From: Acidobacteriota bacterium
GTDB taxonomy: Bacteria > Acidobacteriota > Blastocatellia > Pyrinomonadales > Pyrinomonadaceae
DNA length: 36,008 nt
Assembly: GCA_020200155.1 (NCBI GenBank)
Contig: JAIVJG010000159.1
Location: 1-36,008 of the forward strand
Reading direction: 5' to 3'
Part shown: positions 26,110-34,459 of the stretch, piece by piece
Layout of the letters: every line of letters begins with the position of its first letter
Numbering within the stretch: position 1 is the first letter of the stretch
Position numbers and translations under genes: made by a program
Notes under the pieces: model-generated
The model's database searches: none
What the model was told of the DNA's origin: nothing
The model's input: the letters and a program-made list of their open reading frames with translations, nothing else

Positions 26110-27327
26110 GTGCTCAAAAAAATAGCCTGCCTGCTCCTGATTTTCCTCTGCGCCTCTCTCGCCCGGCCTCACAGCTCGTCTCAACACGGCGACGCGCGGG
26201 CGGCGCAACACAAGGCCAGCGTCTCCCTGCAAGCCAGTAGGCGAGACGCACGACCGCTCTGGCCCGGTGCGCGCTTCAACGGCGACGACCGGCGACGCGC
26301 GATTTATCGCGGGATGCGTTTCATCTATCGAGGGGCGCGCGAGCCGGAGAATTTTAAGGAGTACGGAGAGGATTTGGTGTGGTGGTTCGGCGTGACCTCC
26401 GGCGTCATGCGCGACCCGGCGCTGCGGAGGATGGCACGGCGGATGGGCGTCGAACTGGCGCTGCGCTGGCGGCGCGAGCATCGTACAGTCCCGCGTGGCG
26501 CGGATGCCGACACCATCGCCGAACTGGTCTCCGGCGACAACGCGGCGTCATCCCTCGGCGTCCGCGCCGCGAGGCTCAAGGAACAACTGCGCTTCGCCGC
26601 CTCTCGTTTCTCAGCCCGCGAGTATCTCAAGTTCGACCCACTCACAGAGCCGCCGCCCAACGATGTGCCCGAAGAGTGCGAGTACGACCAGACAGAGAAT
26701 CCGCGCGGGGCGACTGTCTGCGCCGTGTGCCACAGGCCGCTCGCGATGAAGTCGCGCTACGACGTGTGGTACGACGCGCTGATTACGGCATACATCGGCG
26801 AGCGCGCTCGCATCAAGCTCGGCGCGAGCTACGCGGACGTGCTCAAGTGGCTGCCTTCGCTGCGTCCCTACAGAGGCCGCGAGCAAGACGCCAACACGGA
26901 TTTCATTGACTCTGTCTATGCCGCCACGCACGTCGTCTACACCTTGAACGATTACAGCCGCTACAGGCTCTCGCCGCGCTGGCTGCCGCAGGAGTACGAA
27001 TTTTTGAGGTCGAGCGTGAAGGAGGCCGTGGCGATTGGCGACACGGACATGCTGGGCGAATTGCTCGACTCGCTCAAGTCTTTCGGCCTGACCGATGCGG
27101 ATGCGGAGGTTCGCGCGGGCACGGAGTTTCTGCTCGCGCGACAGAACCTTGACGGCAGTTGGGGCGACGTGGACGAAGATGATTTTTACGACCGCTACCA
27201 CCCGACCGAGACGGCGATTGACGGACTGAGCGACTACGCCTGGCAGGGCGAGCGAATTAATTTCCCGCAGTTGAAGCCTGTGCTTGAGAAGTGGGCGGCG
27301 GGGCATGAAGCAACGACGACGCCTTGA
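26110..27327 (+). CDS. Secreted protein with CxxCH motif and alpha/alpha-toroid-like end
   Basis: About 405 residues. GTG at 26110 is preceded by GGAG at the right distance and begins a signal peptide (LKKIACLLLIFLCASLA), so it is favoured over the longer frame from 26026, which overlaps coxG. A central CAVCH motif (C204-C207-H208, with another Cys at 190) could bind haem c or, with Cys190, a metal. The C-terminal part (EFLLARQNLDGSWGD, then YHPTETAIDGL) has the QxxDGSWG pattern of terpenoid-cyclase/prenyltransferase alpha-alpha barrels. Helical DSLKSFGL-type repeats surround it. I do not recognise the family. It starts 38 bp after coxG in the same direction, so it may be co-transcribed with the hydroxylase and could act as an electron-transfer partner if the CxxCH is a haem site. 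Confidence 0.7.
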   Translation: MLKKIACLLLIFLCASLARPHSSSQHGDARAAQHKASVSLQASRRDARPLWPGARFNGDDRRRAIYRGMRFIYRGAREPENFKEYGEDLVWWFGVTSGVMRDPALRRMARRMGVELALRWRREHRTVPRGADADTIAELVSGDNAASSLGVRAARLKEQLRFAASRFSAREYLKFDPLTEPPPNDVPEECEYDQTENPRGATVCAVCHRPLAMKSRYDVWYDALITAYIGERARIKLGASYADVLKWLPSLRPYRGREQDANTDFIDSVYAATHVVYTLNDYSRYRLSPRWLPQEYEFLRSSVKEAVAIGDTDMLGELLDSLKSFGLTDADAEVRAGTEFLLARQNLDGSWGDVDEDDFYDRYHPTETAIDGLSDYAWQGERINFPQLKPVLEKWAAGHEATTTP

Positions 27328-27469
27328 GTCAAACTATGCGCGCCGCCGTCGCGCCTTTGACTTTCGGCTGCGCGTCTCTGATACTCCTGTTTAGTTTCAA
27401 AACTCTCCCGCCGTATCGCCAACATTGCATGTCCTGCCTCTCGCGACAGGACGAGAGGAGAATCTCGCG

Positions 27470-27805
27470 ATGACTTCCAGGTTTACCTTGACGGCTAAAA
27501 GAATCGTCTTCTTACTCGTTCTGGCTATGGCGCTGGACATTCCTGCCCATAGTCAGGTGATGGGACGGATTGGCGGCAGGGGGCAGGGGCGTAGGGAAGG
27601 CAGAATTGTTTTACCCACGCCTCCCTTCAACCCGGATGCGGGGATTCTCAGCGGCCCCGCCAGCCGTCGCCGCAATCAGCCGAAGGCCGCGCCGCCCCGC
27701 GCGGTCAATCGCCGCGTCCACGCCGACAATCGAAACCCGCGACCGGGCACGCCGCGCAGGCGCAGAGTCCGAAGGGGCTGGCATAAACACAGAGGCCATC
27801 ACTGA
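27470..27805 (+). CDS. Small basic secreted protein, unknown
   Basis: A 111-residue protein. ATG at 27470 is preceded by GAGAGGAG. A signal peptide (RIVFLLVLAMALDIPAHSQ) is followed by a glycine/arginine-rich and then proline/arginine-rich tail ending RRGWHKHRGHH. The mature part is strongly basic and probably unstructured. No family was recognised. It stands alone between the CxxCH protein and the convergent ligase gene. Confidence 0.55.
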   Translation: MTSRFTLTAKRIVFLLVLAMALDIPAHSQVMGRIGGRGQGRREGRIVLPTPPFNPDAGILSGPASRRRNQPKAAPPRAVNRRVHADNRNPRPGTPRRRRVRRGWHKHRGHH

Positions 27806-27821
27806 GAGAAACGGTTCGAGC

Positions 27822-27885
27822 CTGAGAGCCGCCGTCAGTTCGCCTCACATCCGGTCGGGAGTTATGTTGACGGCTGGTCTCTCAG
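27822..27885. terminator. Convergent hairpin at the ligase 3' end
   Basis: CTGAGAG (27822-27828) and GCCGTCA (27831-27837) pair with TGACGGC (27868-27874) and CTCTCAG (27879-27885), making two 7-bp stems separated by a small bulge. The right arm lies inside the last codons of the ligase gene. No long T-run follows on either strand, so a termination role is only likely, not clear. Confidence 0.35.
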
Positions 27886-29394
27886 CTTGAAACGCTGTAG
27901 CTTTCCCGTCGCGGTGCGCGGCAACTCGTCGAGAAAGTAAATCTGCGACGGGCGCTTGTGGGACGGAAGCAAGGCTCTGACGCGCGCCTTCAACTCGTCT
28001 TCCATGCTCGCGCCGGCTGTCTCGCCCGACTTGAGCACGACGAAAGCCGCGACACGGTTCATCCCGTCTTCGGATGCGCGCGGCACGACCGCCGCTTCGA
28101 GCACGCCGGGACAGGAAAGCAACGCGTCTTCAACTTCCACAGGCGAGACCCAGAGACCTTTGACTTTGAAGAGGTCGTCGCCGCGTCCCTCGAACCAGTA
28201 GAAGCCTTCATCGTCGCGACGGTAGATGTCGCCTGTGAGCATCCAGTCGCCGAGCATCGTGGCGGCGGTCTTCTCAGGGTCGCGCCAGTAGCCGGGGCTG
28301 GCGCTGCCGCCTTTGACGAGTAAGCTGCCCGTCCCCGCACCTTCGATGTCGCGCCCCTGCGCGTCCAACAGCTTCGCCTCGTAGCCGGGCACGGGCTGGC
28401 CGCTGCTGCCCGGTTTGATTCTCTCGCGCGTGTTCGTGATGAACATCTGTAGCATCTCGGTCGAGCCGATGCCGTCGAGAATGTCGAGTCCGGTCAGTTC
28501 CTTCCACTCTCGGAAAATGCTTTCGGGCAGGCGCTCGCCCGCAGAGACGCAGAGCTTGACGGACGAAGTGTCGAGCGCGCCGCCCTGCGCGCGGTGTTCG
28601 ATGAGCGAGCGATAGACGGCGGGCACGCCGAAGAAAACAGTCGGGCGGTGTCGCTCGAACACTCCTGCGACGACGGGCGGAGTCGGGCGATCTTTGCAGA
28701 GGATGGCTGTCGCGCCCGAACCGAGCGGGAACGAGAGACTGTTGCCCAGCCCGTATGCGAAGAAAAGTTTCGACGAGGAAAAAAGCCTGTCCTCAGTCCG
28801 CACGCGCAGGACGTGCTTGCAGCAATGCTCGACGGTGTAAGGCAGATTGCCGTGGACGTGCACGGCTCCTTTCGGCGGCCCGGTGCTGCCGGAGGTATAG
28901 AGAATAAAAGCCGGCGCGTCCGCGGCGACATCCAGAATTTCCGCCTCGCCCGCTCCGGCAAGAGCCGTTTGAAGATTCGACGCACCGTCGGCTTCGCCGT
29001 CAACGAGCAGGACGTTCGAGAGTTGAGCCAGCCCGCTTCTGATGCTTTGGAGTTTCTCAAGTTGATCCGACGACGCGACGAGAACTCTCGCGCCGCAATG
29101 GTCGAGGACGTAAGCCAGCTCCGCCGCCGTGAGCATTGTGCTGACGGGCACGGCCAACGCGCCGACCGCCGCGCTGCCCATGAAAGCGATGACGAACTCC
29201 GGGCAGTCGCGCGACGCAATCGCGACACGCTCGCCCGCCTTCACGCCCAGTTCCGCCGTGATGAGGTGGCCGAATTGCCCGACCTGTCGCGCCAGTTCGC
29301 CGTAGCTCACGCGGCGGCCTTCAAACACGATGGCCGGTTGCAGCAAGCGTCCGCCTTCCACGGCTGCTTTGAAAAGATATTCGACGAGATTCAC
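27862..29394 (-). CDS. Benzoate-CoA ligase family enzyme
   Basis: A 510-residue adenylate-forming enzyme that would activate a carboxylic acid with ATP and CoA. The AMP-binding signature is FILYTSGSTGPPKGAVHVH, followed by the motif DGIGSTEMLQMFI and GDDLFKVKGLWVSPVEVEDAL. The catalytic lysine is near the C-terminus in RTATGKLQRFKL. RIKPGSSGQPVPGYEAKLLD, FGVPAVYRSLIEH and the start NLVEYLFKAAVEGG resemble benzoate-CoA ligases and relatives. The exact acid (benzoate, hydroxybenzoate or other) cannot be read from the sequence. The frame is open to 29511, but GTG 29394 with AAAGGA upstream matches the family N-terminus. It is monocistronic, convergent with the small secreted gene. Confidence 0.88.
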   Translation of the reverse strand: MNLVEYLFKAAVEGGRLLQPAIVFEGRRVSYGELARQVGQFGHLITAELGVKAGERVAIASRDCPEFVIAFMGSAAVGALAVPVSTMLTAAELAYVLDHCGARVLVASSDQLEKLQSIRSGLAQLSNVLLVDGEADGASNLQTALAGAGEAEILDVAADAPAFILYTSGSTGPPKGAVHVHGNLPYTVEHCCKHVLRVRTEDRLFSSSKLFFAYGLGNSLSFPLGSGATAILCKDRPTPPVVAGVFERHRPTVFFGVPAVYRSLIEHRAQGGALDTSSVKLCVSAGERLPESIFREWKELTGLDILDGIGSTEMLQMFITNTRERIKPGSSGQPVPGYEAKLLDAQGRDIEGAGTGSLLVKGGSASPGYWRDPEKTAATMLGDWMLTGDIYRRDDEGFYWFEGRGDDLFKVKGLWVSPVEVEDALLSCPGVLEAAVVPRASEDGMNRVAAFVVLKSGETAGASMEDELKARVRALLPSHKRPSQIYFLDELPRTATGKLQRFKLRDQPST

Positions 29395-29609
29395 GCGCGC
29401 GTCCTTTCCAGAGACGGGGCTGCTCCTGCATGAACGAATGTATGTTTGACTTGCGGCGCGGCAAGAAGAGTCGAGCGCGCATATTTTATCGCCGCGCCAC
29501 ATGACAGTCAAAAGTTACAAGTCGCCGCCTGTGCGTTATATTCTCCTGCGTGCCGGTTTCAACTTTTGTACGTCGAGCGTCGCGGTCGCGGGCAGCCGGG
29601 AGAGATGAG

Positions 29610-30602
29610 GTGTTTATCAAAACAGTTTTCGTCGGACTATGTTGCCTCTGCGCGCTGTCATTCGCCGGCTGCCATTCCGGCTTCGCGACCGGGGGCGGGC
29701 CGACGGTCGAGGAAGTCCGGCGGAGCGGGCCGTCGCCGGAGCCGCCTAACGGAGAGAACGGCTACGAGCCGCCCGTCGTCCTCGCCTCGCTCGAAGACCG
29801 TGCGATTGACGAGAGCAGCGGGATCGTCGCTTCGCGCCGCAATCCCGGCCTCTTCTGGACACACAACGACTCCGGCGACGGCCCGTTCCTCTACGCCTTC
29901 GACCGGCAGGGTCGCGGTGGCGGCGTCTGGCGCGTGGGCGGCGCGTCGGCGCGCGACTGGGAAGACATCGCGACGGGGCCGGGGCCGCAACCCGGCACGC
30001 CGTATCTCTACGTCGGCGACATCGGCGACAACGGCAGGAAGCGCGCAGAGGTCGTCGTCTATCGCGTCGCGGAGCCTCTGATCGCGCCGGAGGACGCGCT
30101 CACTTCGAAGACCAATCCGCGCGCCACGGAAACCGCAGACGCCCTCCGCCTGAAATACCCGGACGGCAGCCACGACGCCGAAACGCTGTTGATTCATCCG
30201 CAGACCGGCGACCTCTACATCGTCATCAAAACCACGCAGCAGACCTCGAAAGTTTACCGCGCCAGAGCGCCGCTCTCGACTTCGACGACGAACGCGCTCG
30301 AATTCGTCATGGACTTGCGCGTGCCCTCCGTCTTCGCCGGACTGATTACCGGCGGCGACATCTCGCCGGATGGTCGCCGCGTCGTGCTGTGCGATTACGT
30401 CAGCGCCTACGAACTGCGCCCCGGCGATGCCAACGCCGGCAACTTCGACGACATCTGGAAGCAGCCGCCCGTCACCGTCGCGCTCGGCGAGCGCGTGACG
30501 GGCGAGTCCGTCTGCTACAGCCTCGACGGCGCTTCGCTCCTCGCCACCAGCGAAAGGACGCCGACCCCGCTGATAGAAGTAAAGGCGAAAGGAAAAAAGT
30601 AA
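29610..30602 (+). CDS. Lipoprotein, probable beta-propeller, unknown
   Basis: A 330-residue protein beginning at GTG 29610. A lipoprotein signal (TVFVGLCCLCALSFAGC, lipobox FAGC) precedes a proline-rich spacer. The body contains DESSGIVASRRNPGLFWTHN, YLYVGDIGDNGRKR, DAETLLIHPQTGDLYIV and GGDISPDGRRVVL. These repeated strands with turn motifs resemble a WD40/SMP-30-like propeller, but no catalytic residues are evident. It is likely anchored in the outer membrane or periplasm. Divergent from the ligase (215-bp gap) and convergent with the BNR protein. Confidence 0.75.
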   Translation: MFIKTVFVGLCCLCALSFAGCHSGFATGGGPTVEEVRRSGPSPEPPNGENGYEPPVVLASLEDRAIDESSGIVASRRNPGLFWTHNDSGDGPFLYAFDRQGRGGGVWRVGGASARDWEDIATGPGPQPGTPYLYVGDIGDNGRKRAEVVVYRVAEPLIAPEDALTSKTNPRATETADALRLKYPDGSHDAETLLIHPQTGDLYIVIKTTQQTSKVYRARAPLSTSTTNALEFVMDLRVPSVFAGLITGGDISPDGRRVVLCDYVSAYELRPGDANAGNFDDIWKQPPVTVALGERVTGESVCYSLDGASLLATSERTPTPLIEVKAKGKK

Positions 30603-30675
30603 GAGGCAGAAGTGAAGACAATGGGAGCATGTCCCTCATCTTCACCTCTGCCTTTACTCTTTTCCTTTTTGCTTT
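30586..30675. terminator. Bidirectional terminator-like hairpin
   Basis: A long inverted repeat lies between two convergent genes. The core arms 30604-30618 and 30639-30653 pair at 14 of 15 positions. An inner GGGA/TCCC (30623-30626, 30632-30635) closes a 5-base loop. Pairing continues imperfectly outward through purine-rich and pyrimidine-rich flanks. T-rich sequence follows the stem on both strands (plus: about 30654-30679), as expected of an intrinsic terminator serving both genes. Confidence 0.7.
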
Positions 30676-30677
30676 TT

Positions 30678-33600
30678 TTACGGCTTCGGCATTTCAATCG
30701 GCTTGCCTGTCATCAGGGTCGGCGCGTCGAAGCGTCGAAGCGTTTCGTTCAACTGCGGGACGGTCTCCCTGAGAAACTTGTTGACGGCGGCGAATTTCTC
30801 GTCGAACTCCTTTTGAATCATGGCGAAGTTCTCATGCATCGCGGGTGTCGGCGCGGCGTTTGAAGAGTCAATCGAGAAGAAGAGGCCGCCGATCTTGTCA
30901 ACGAGTTGCGCTTTGCCGTCAATGCCTAGGCCGCCCTCCGGCTGCGCGAGTGTGTTCTGCAACTTCTCGACCGCCTTCTTCTGCTCGGTGAGTTTGTCAG
31001 ACAATTCCTTCGGCACGTCGGTCAGGCGATCCTTGGCCGTCTTCTCGACGAACTCCAGTTGCGATTTGAGACTGTCGAGCGTTCGCAGCGCCTGATTCGT
31101 CGCCGTCTGCATGTCGCGCAATTTCATCTGCATGTCGAACTGCGTTTGCAGGTCGGACATGGGCACGGAGATCGTCGGGTCGAGACGCACCTCGATGGGC
31201 TTCTCCACGGTCTTCCCGCCGACGGTCAGGCGAACTGTGTAAATGCCGGGCAAGACCTGCGGGCCGCGCGGGCCGCCCGTGAACTGCACTTCTTCGTCCG
31301 TCGGAGGCCGGCGCACCTGCGGGCCGCCGTAGCGCAGGTTCCACGAGACGCGGTTCAAGCCCTGCTCCTTCGCCACGTTTTCGAGGTCAACAATCACCTT
31401 CCCCTTCGAGTCGAGTATCTGAATCTTCGGCTTCGACTTATCGTCGGGCTTCGTCTTGTCATCTACCTTCGTCTTGTCATCAGCCTTCGCTCTATCATCA
31501 GGCTTCGACTTATCTTCGGGCTTCGTCTTCAGGTAATAACTGATGAGCGCGCCGTAGGGCGGGTTGGGCGCGACGAGCGGCTTGTCGCCGATGCCGTAGC
31601 GCGTAAATCTCGTCGTGTAGCGAAGCGCGGGGCGCACGTCGAACAGGTGCACGTCCTCGCGCAGCACTTCGGGCGTTGACTGCTGGATGGGCGTCGCGTC
31701 GTCGAGAATCCATAGCCCGCGCCCATGTGTGGCGAGTATCAAATCGTTTTCGCGCGGGTGGATGACGATGTCGTGGACGGCGACATGCGGCAGGTTTTTC
31801 AGTTCGAGCCGCTGCCAGTTCGTCCCGCCCGTGTAGGAGATGAAGAGGCCGAGTTCCGTGCCAGCGTAGAGCAGGCGCGGGTATTTCGGGTCTTCGCGCA
31901 CGACCCAGACGTAGGCGCTGGCGGGCAGGTTGCCGCTGATGTTCTGCCATGTGCGCCCTTCGTCCGTAGTCTTGAAGACGTAAGGGCGTCTGTCGTCGAG
32001 TAGGTGACGGTCAAAGGCGACGTAGGTAAGTTTGGCGTCTGCGCGCGAAGGCTCGACGTGCGAGACGGGCGAGTTGGCCGCGAGGCCGTTGACGTTCCTG
32101 ACGAGGTTCGTCCAGTTCTTTCCGCCGTCGGTCGAGAGTTGCAGGTTGCCGTCGTCCGTGCCCGCCCAAAGCACGCCCGCGCGCAGGGGCGATTCGGCGA
32201 AGCTGATGATCGTCTCGTAATACTCCGCGCCCGTGTTCTCGAAAGCGACGGGGCCACCCGCCGATTGCTGTTTGGATTTGTCGTTGTTAGTGAGGTCGGG
32301 GCTGATGGTCGTCCACGTCTTGCCGAAGTCCCTGGACTTGAAGACGACGTTGCCCGTCAGGTAGACGGTATTCTTGTCGTGGGGCGAGGGGATGATCGGC
32401 GAGTTCCAGTTGAAGCGATACTTCGCGTCCAACGCAGGGCCGCCGTCGTCGCCAAGATAGGGCGCGACGAGTTGCTGCTCGCGCGTGCGAAAGTCCGTGC
32501 GGACGATGTTGCCGCCCTGCGACTCGGTAAGATAAAGCTCCGGGTCGTCCGGGTGGTTGAGGGCGTAAAAGCCGTCGCCGAAACTGAGCATCCGCCAGTC
32601 GTCATTCAAAATTCCGGCAGGCTCGCGCGTGCGGCTCGGCCCCGTCCACGTGCCGTTGTCCTGCAAGCCGCCCATCACGTAGTAAAACGGCTGGCGATTG
32701 TCTGCGAAGACCTGATAGAACTGCCCAACGGGAAGATTCTGTATGGACTCCCACGTCTCGCCCTGATCGTAGGAGACGGCGGCTCCGCCGTCCTGCCCCT
32801 GCCAGAGACGCTTCGGGTTGAGCGGGTCAATCCAGAAGGCGTGAAAGTCTACGTGCGTGCGCCCGCTGATGGGGCGGAAGGTGCGCCCGCCGTCAACGGA
32901 CGTAAAGAGCGTCGAAGCGGCGGCATAGACGCGGTTCTCGTTCGTCGGGTCAACGCGGACGTGCGTGTAGTAGAAGCCGCGCGAGACGATTGATGTCTGC
33001 TTCGAGACGTTGCGCCACGTCTCGCCACGGTCGTCGGAGCGCCAGAACGTTCCCTCCTTCGCCTCCGTGATGGCGTAGACGATGTTCGGGTTCGACGGCG
33101 CTACCGCGACGCCCATGCGCCCGACGAGTTTCGGCAAACCGCCCTCAAGTTTCTTCCAGGTGCGCCCGCCGTCAATTGATTTGAAGAGGCCGCCGCGCTC
33201 GCTGCCCGACGTGTGCGTCCAAGGCGTGCGACGAAACTTCCACATCACCGCGTAAAGTATGTTGGGGTTCGACGGATCAATGTCCATGTCGGCGACGCCG
33301 TGCTCGTTGTCCACGTAGAGCGTGCGCGCCCACGTCCGCCCGCCGTCGGTCGTCATGTAGACGCCGCGCTCGTCGTTTGCGCCGAAAGCGTGGCCGAGCG
33401 CGCCGACGTAAGCCACTTCGGGGTTGCGCGGGTTGACGAGGATTTTGGAGACGTGTTCCGTGTCGCGCAGTCCCATGTGCTGCCACGTCTTCCCGCCGTC
33501 GGTTGACTTGTAGACACCGTCGCCGAACGACACCGAGTTGCGGACAGCCGACTCGCCCGTGCCGAGCCAGACCACGTCGGGGTTGCCGGGTTCGAGCGCG

Positions 33601-33974
33601 ATGTCGCCGATGGAGATCGTGCCCTGCCGCTCGAAGAGGGGCCGCCATGTGACGCCCGCGTTCGTCGTCTTCCACAGTCCGCCAGAGGCCGAGGCGACGT
33701 AGACGACATTCGGGTTGCCGGCGACGCTCTCAATGTCGGCGACGCGCCCGCTCATGTTGCCGGGGCCGAGGTTGCGCCATTCCAGACGCTCGAAAGCCTT
33801 CATCTCGATGGCGGCATCTTCGGGCGGCGCGGGCGTCGGCGACGTGGACGGCTCCGGCGAAGGCGTCGGGGTCGGAGAAGATTGCGGCGGTTGCGCCGCG
33901 ACCGACCGCGCGACGAAGCACGCGACGAGGAAGAGGACGAGACCGAATGCGAAGTTGCGTCTGCGCTTTGACAT
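30678..33974 (-). CDS. Secreted BNR/Asp-box (VPS10/sortilin-like) repeat protein
   Basis: A 1098-residue exported protein. After the signal peptide (FALGLVLFLVACFVARSVAA-like core) comes a proline/serine/threonine spacer. Then a large beta-propeller domain spans about residues 60-770 with many Asp-box turns: STDGGKTW, TTDGGRTW, SIDGGRTW, SDDRGETW, SRDFGKTW, STDGGKNW, TTDEGRTW. This matches the VPS10/WD40/YVTN-like glycosyl-hydrolase-annotated proteins abundant in acidobacteria. Despite that label no hydrolase residues are evident. A lysine/aspartate repeat (818-847) separates a C-terminal part with an FlgD-like Ig fragment (PGIYTVRLTVGGKTV) and a helical coiled-coil-like tail. GGGAG stands upstream of the ATG. 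It is divergent from the TonB receptor and may work with it on extracellular polymers, but this is conjecture. Confidence 0.9.
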   Translation of the reverse strand: MSKRRRNFAFGLVLFLVACFVARSVAAQPPQSSPTPTPSPEPSTSPTPAPPEDAAIEMKAFERLEWRNLGPGNMSGRVADIESVAGNPNVVYVASASGGLWKTTNAGVTWRPLFERQGTISIGDIALEPGNPDVVWLGTGESAVRNSVSFGDGVYKSTDGGKTWQHMGLRDTEHVSKILVNPRNPEVAYVGALGHAFGANDERGVYMTTDGGRTWARTLYVDNEHGVADMDIDPSNPNILYAVMWKFRRTPWTHTSGSERGGLFKSIDGGRTWKKLEGGLPKLVGRMGVAVAPSNPNIVYAITEAKEGTFWRSDDRGETWRNVSKQTSIVSRGFYYTHVRVDPTNENRVYAAASTLFTSVDGGRTFRPISGRTHVDFHAFWIDPLNPKRLWQGQDGGAAVSYDQGETWESIQNLPVGQFYQVFADNRQPFYYVMGGLQDNGTWTGPSRTREPAGILNDDWRMLSFGDGFYALNHPDDPELYLTESQGGNIVRTDFRTREQQLVAPYLGDDGGPALDAKYRFNWNSPIIPSPHDKNTVYLTGNVVFKSRDFGKTWTTISPDLTNNDKSKQQSAGGPVAFENTGAEYYETIISFAESPLRAGVLWAGTDDGNLQLSTDGGKNWTNLVRNVNGLAANSPVSHVEPSRADAKLTYVAFDRHLLDDRRPYVFKTTDEGRTWQNISGNLPASAYVWVVREDPKYPRLLYAGTELGLFISYTGGTNWQRLELKNLPHVAVHDIVIHPRENDLILATHGRGLWILDDATPIQQSTPEVLREDVHLFDVRPALRYTTRFTRYGIGDKPLVAPNPPYGALISYYLKTKPEDKSKPDDRAKADDKTKVDDKTKPDDKSKPKIQILDSKGKVIVDLENVAKEQGLNRVSWNLRYGGPQVRRPPTDEEVQFTGGPRGPQVLPGIYTVRLTVGGKTVEKPIEVRLDPTISVPMSDLQTQFDMQMKLRDMQTATNQALRTLDSLKSQLEFVEKTAKDRLTDVPKELSDKLTEQKKAVEKLQNTLAQPEGGLGIDGKAQLVDKIGGLFFSIDSSNAAPTPAMHENFAMIQKEFDEKFAAVNKFLRETVPQLNETLRRFDAPTLMTGKPIEMPKP
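31434..31523 (-). repeat. 18-bp tandem repeat, five units, in the BNR protein gene
   Basis: Five in-frame 18-base units encode KPEDKS, KPDDRA, KADDKT, KVDDKT, KPDDKS (residues 818-847), followed by a partial KP. The alternating Lys/Asp pattern makes a charged flexible linker between the propeller and the C-terminal domains. Units differ mainly at the second residue and at third codon positions. Confidence 0.85.
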
Positions 33975-34059
33975 TGTTCGACTCCCTGATTTTTAGCGAT
34001 CTGATAGAAGATATGGACGGCGCGGCAGGATAAACCAACCATCCGCCCCCCGTCTATCT

Positions 34060-34084
34060 AAAAAAACAGGCGACCACACGCCTG
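34060..34084 (-). terminator. Intrinsic terminator pointing toward the BNR gene
   Basis: Read on the minus strand: stem CAGGCG, loop TGTGGT, stem CGCCTG, then seven T (complement of the A-run 34060-34066). The 6-bp stem is perfect and the T-run is immediate. It lies 86 bases upstream of the BNR-protein ATG, inside what would be its leader. On the plus strand there is no T-run. Confidence 0.75.
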
Positions 34085-34170
34085 AGCTGAAGCGAGATGG
34101 CTCGCGCGCCTCTTCAACCTCGACGCTCGACCCGCGCCGCATGTGAGCCTGCTTTTACTAATCTAAAAAT

Positions 34171-34201
34171 TTGGACGGAAATTCAAAATTTAAGGTATAC
34201 T
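34171..34201 (+). promoter_or_regulatory. Candidate promoter of the TonB receptor gene
   Basis: TTGGAC (34171-34176) and TATACT (34196-34201) are separated by 19 bases, somewhat long. The -10 box is strong and preceded by GG. It sits in the only AT-rich patch of the gap. Confidence 0.45.
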
Positions 34202-34459
34202 CCTCGCAGATCAAGGCGACGGCTCGCGTATTTCCTTTGTTTTCCTGCTGAAATGTGTAAGGGGCGGCAAACGGTATGCGAGTTGCGGTGGTTTTCGCTC
34301 GTATCTTATTTCTGACGGCTGAGCGTCGGACAAGCAGCCTTTCATTCCATTCAATACCAAAAGTTTTCCTATCACACTGGGCTTTGAGATTAGAAAGCCT
34401 GCCCCGTTAACGTTCAGTCATTAGTGCGTCACGCGCACAATCTTTGGAGGGAGCCTACC

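Larger units (their letters stand above)
33975..34459. other. Divergent intergenic region, BNR protein / TonB receptor
   Basis: No gene is seen in these 485 bases. The middle is unusually AT-rich (34150-34200). It holds a plus-strand promoter candidate, a minus-strand intrinsic terminator and a small hairpin, GCGAG-ATGG-CTCGC (34092-34105). If the plus promoter is real, the receptor mRNA has a leader of about 250 bases. The arrangement suggests either a small minus-strand RNA or a leader attenuator of the BNR gene. Confidence 0.55.

Noticed and set aside
29395-29511. Longer start for the benzoate-CoA-ligase-like gene
   Set aside because: Extra 39 residues do not look like the family, whereas GTG 29394 has a ribosome binding site and the expected N-terminus.
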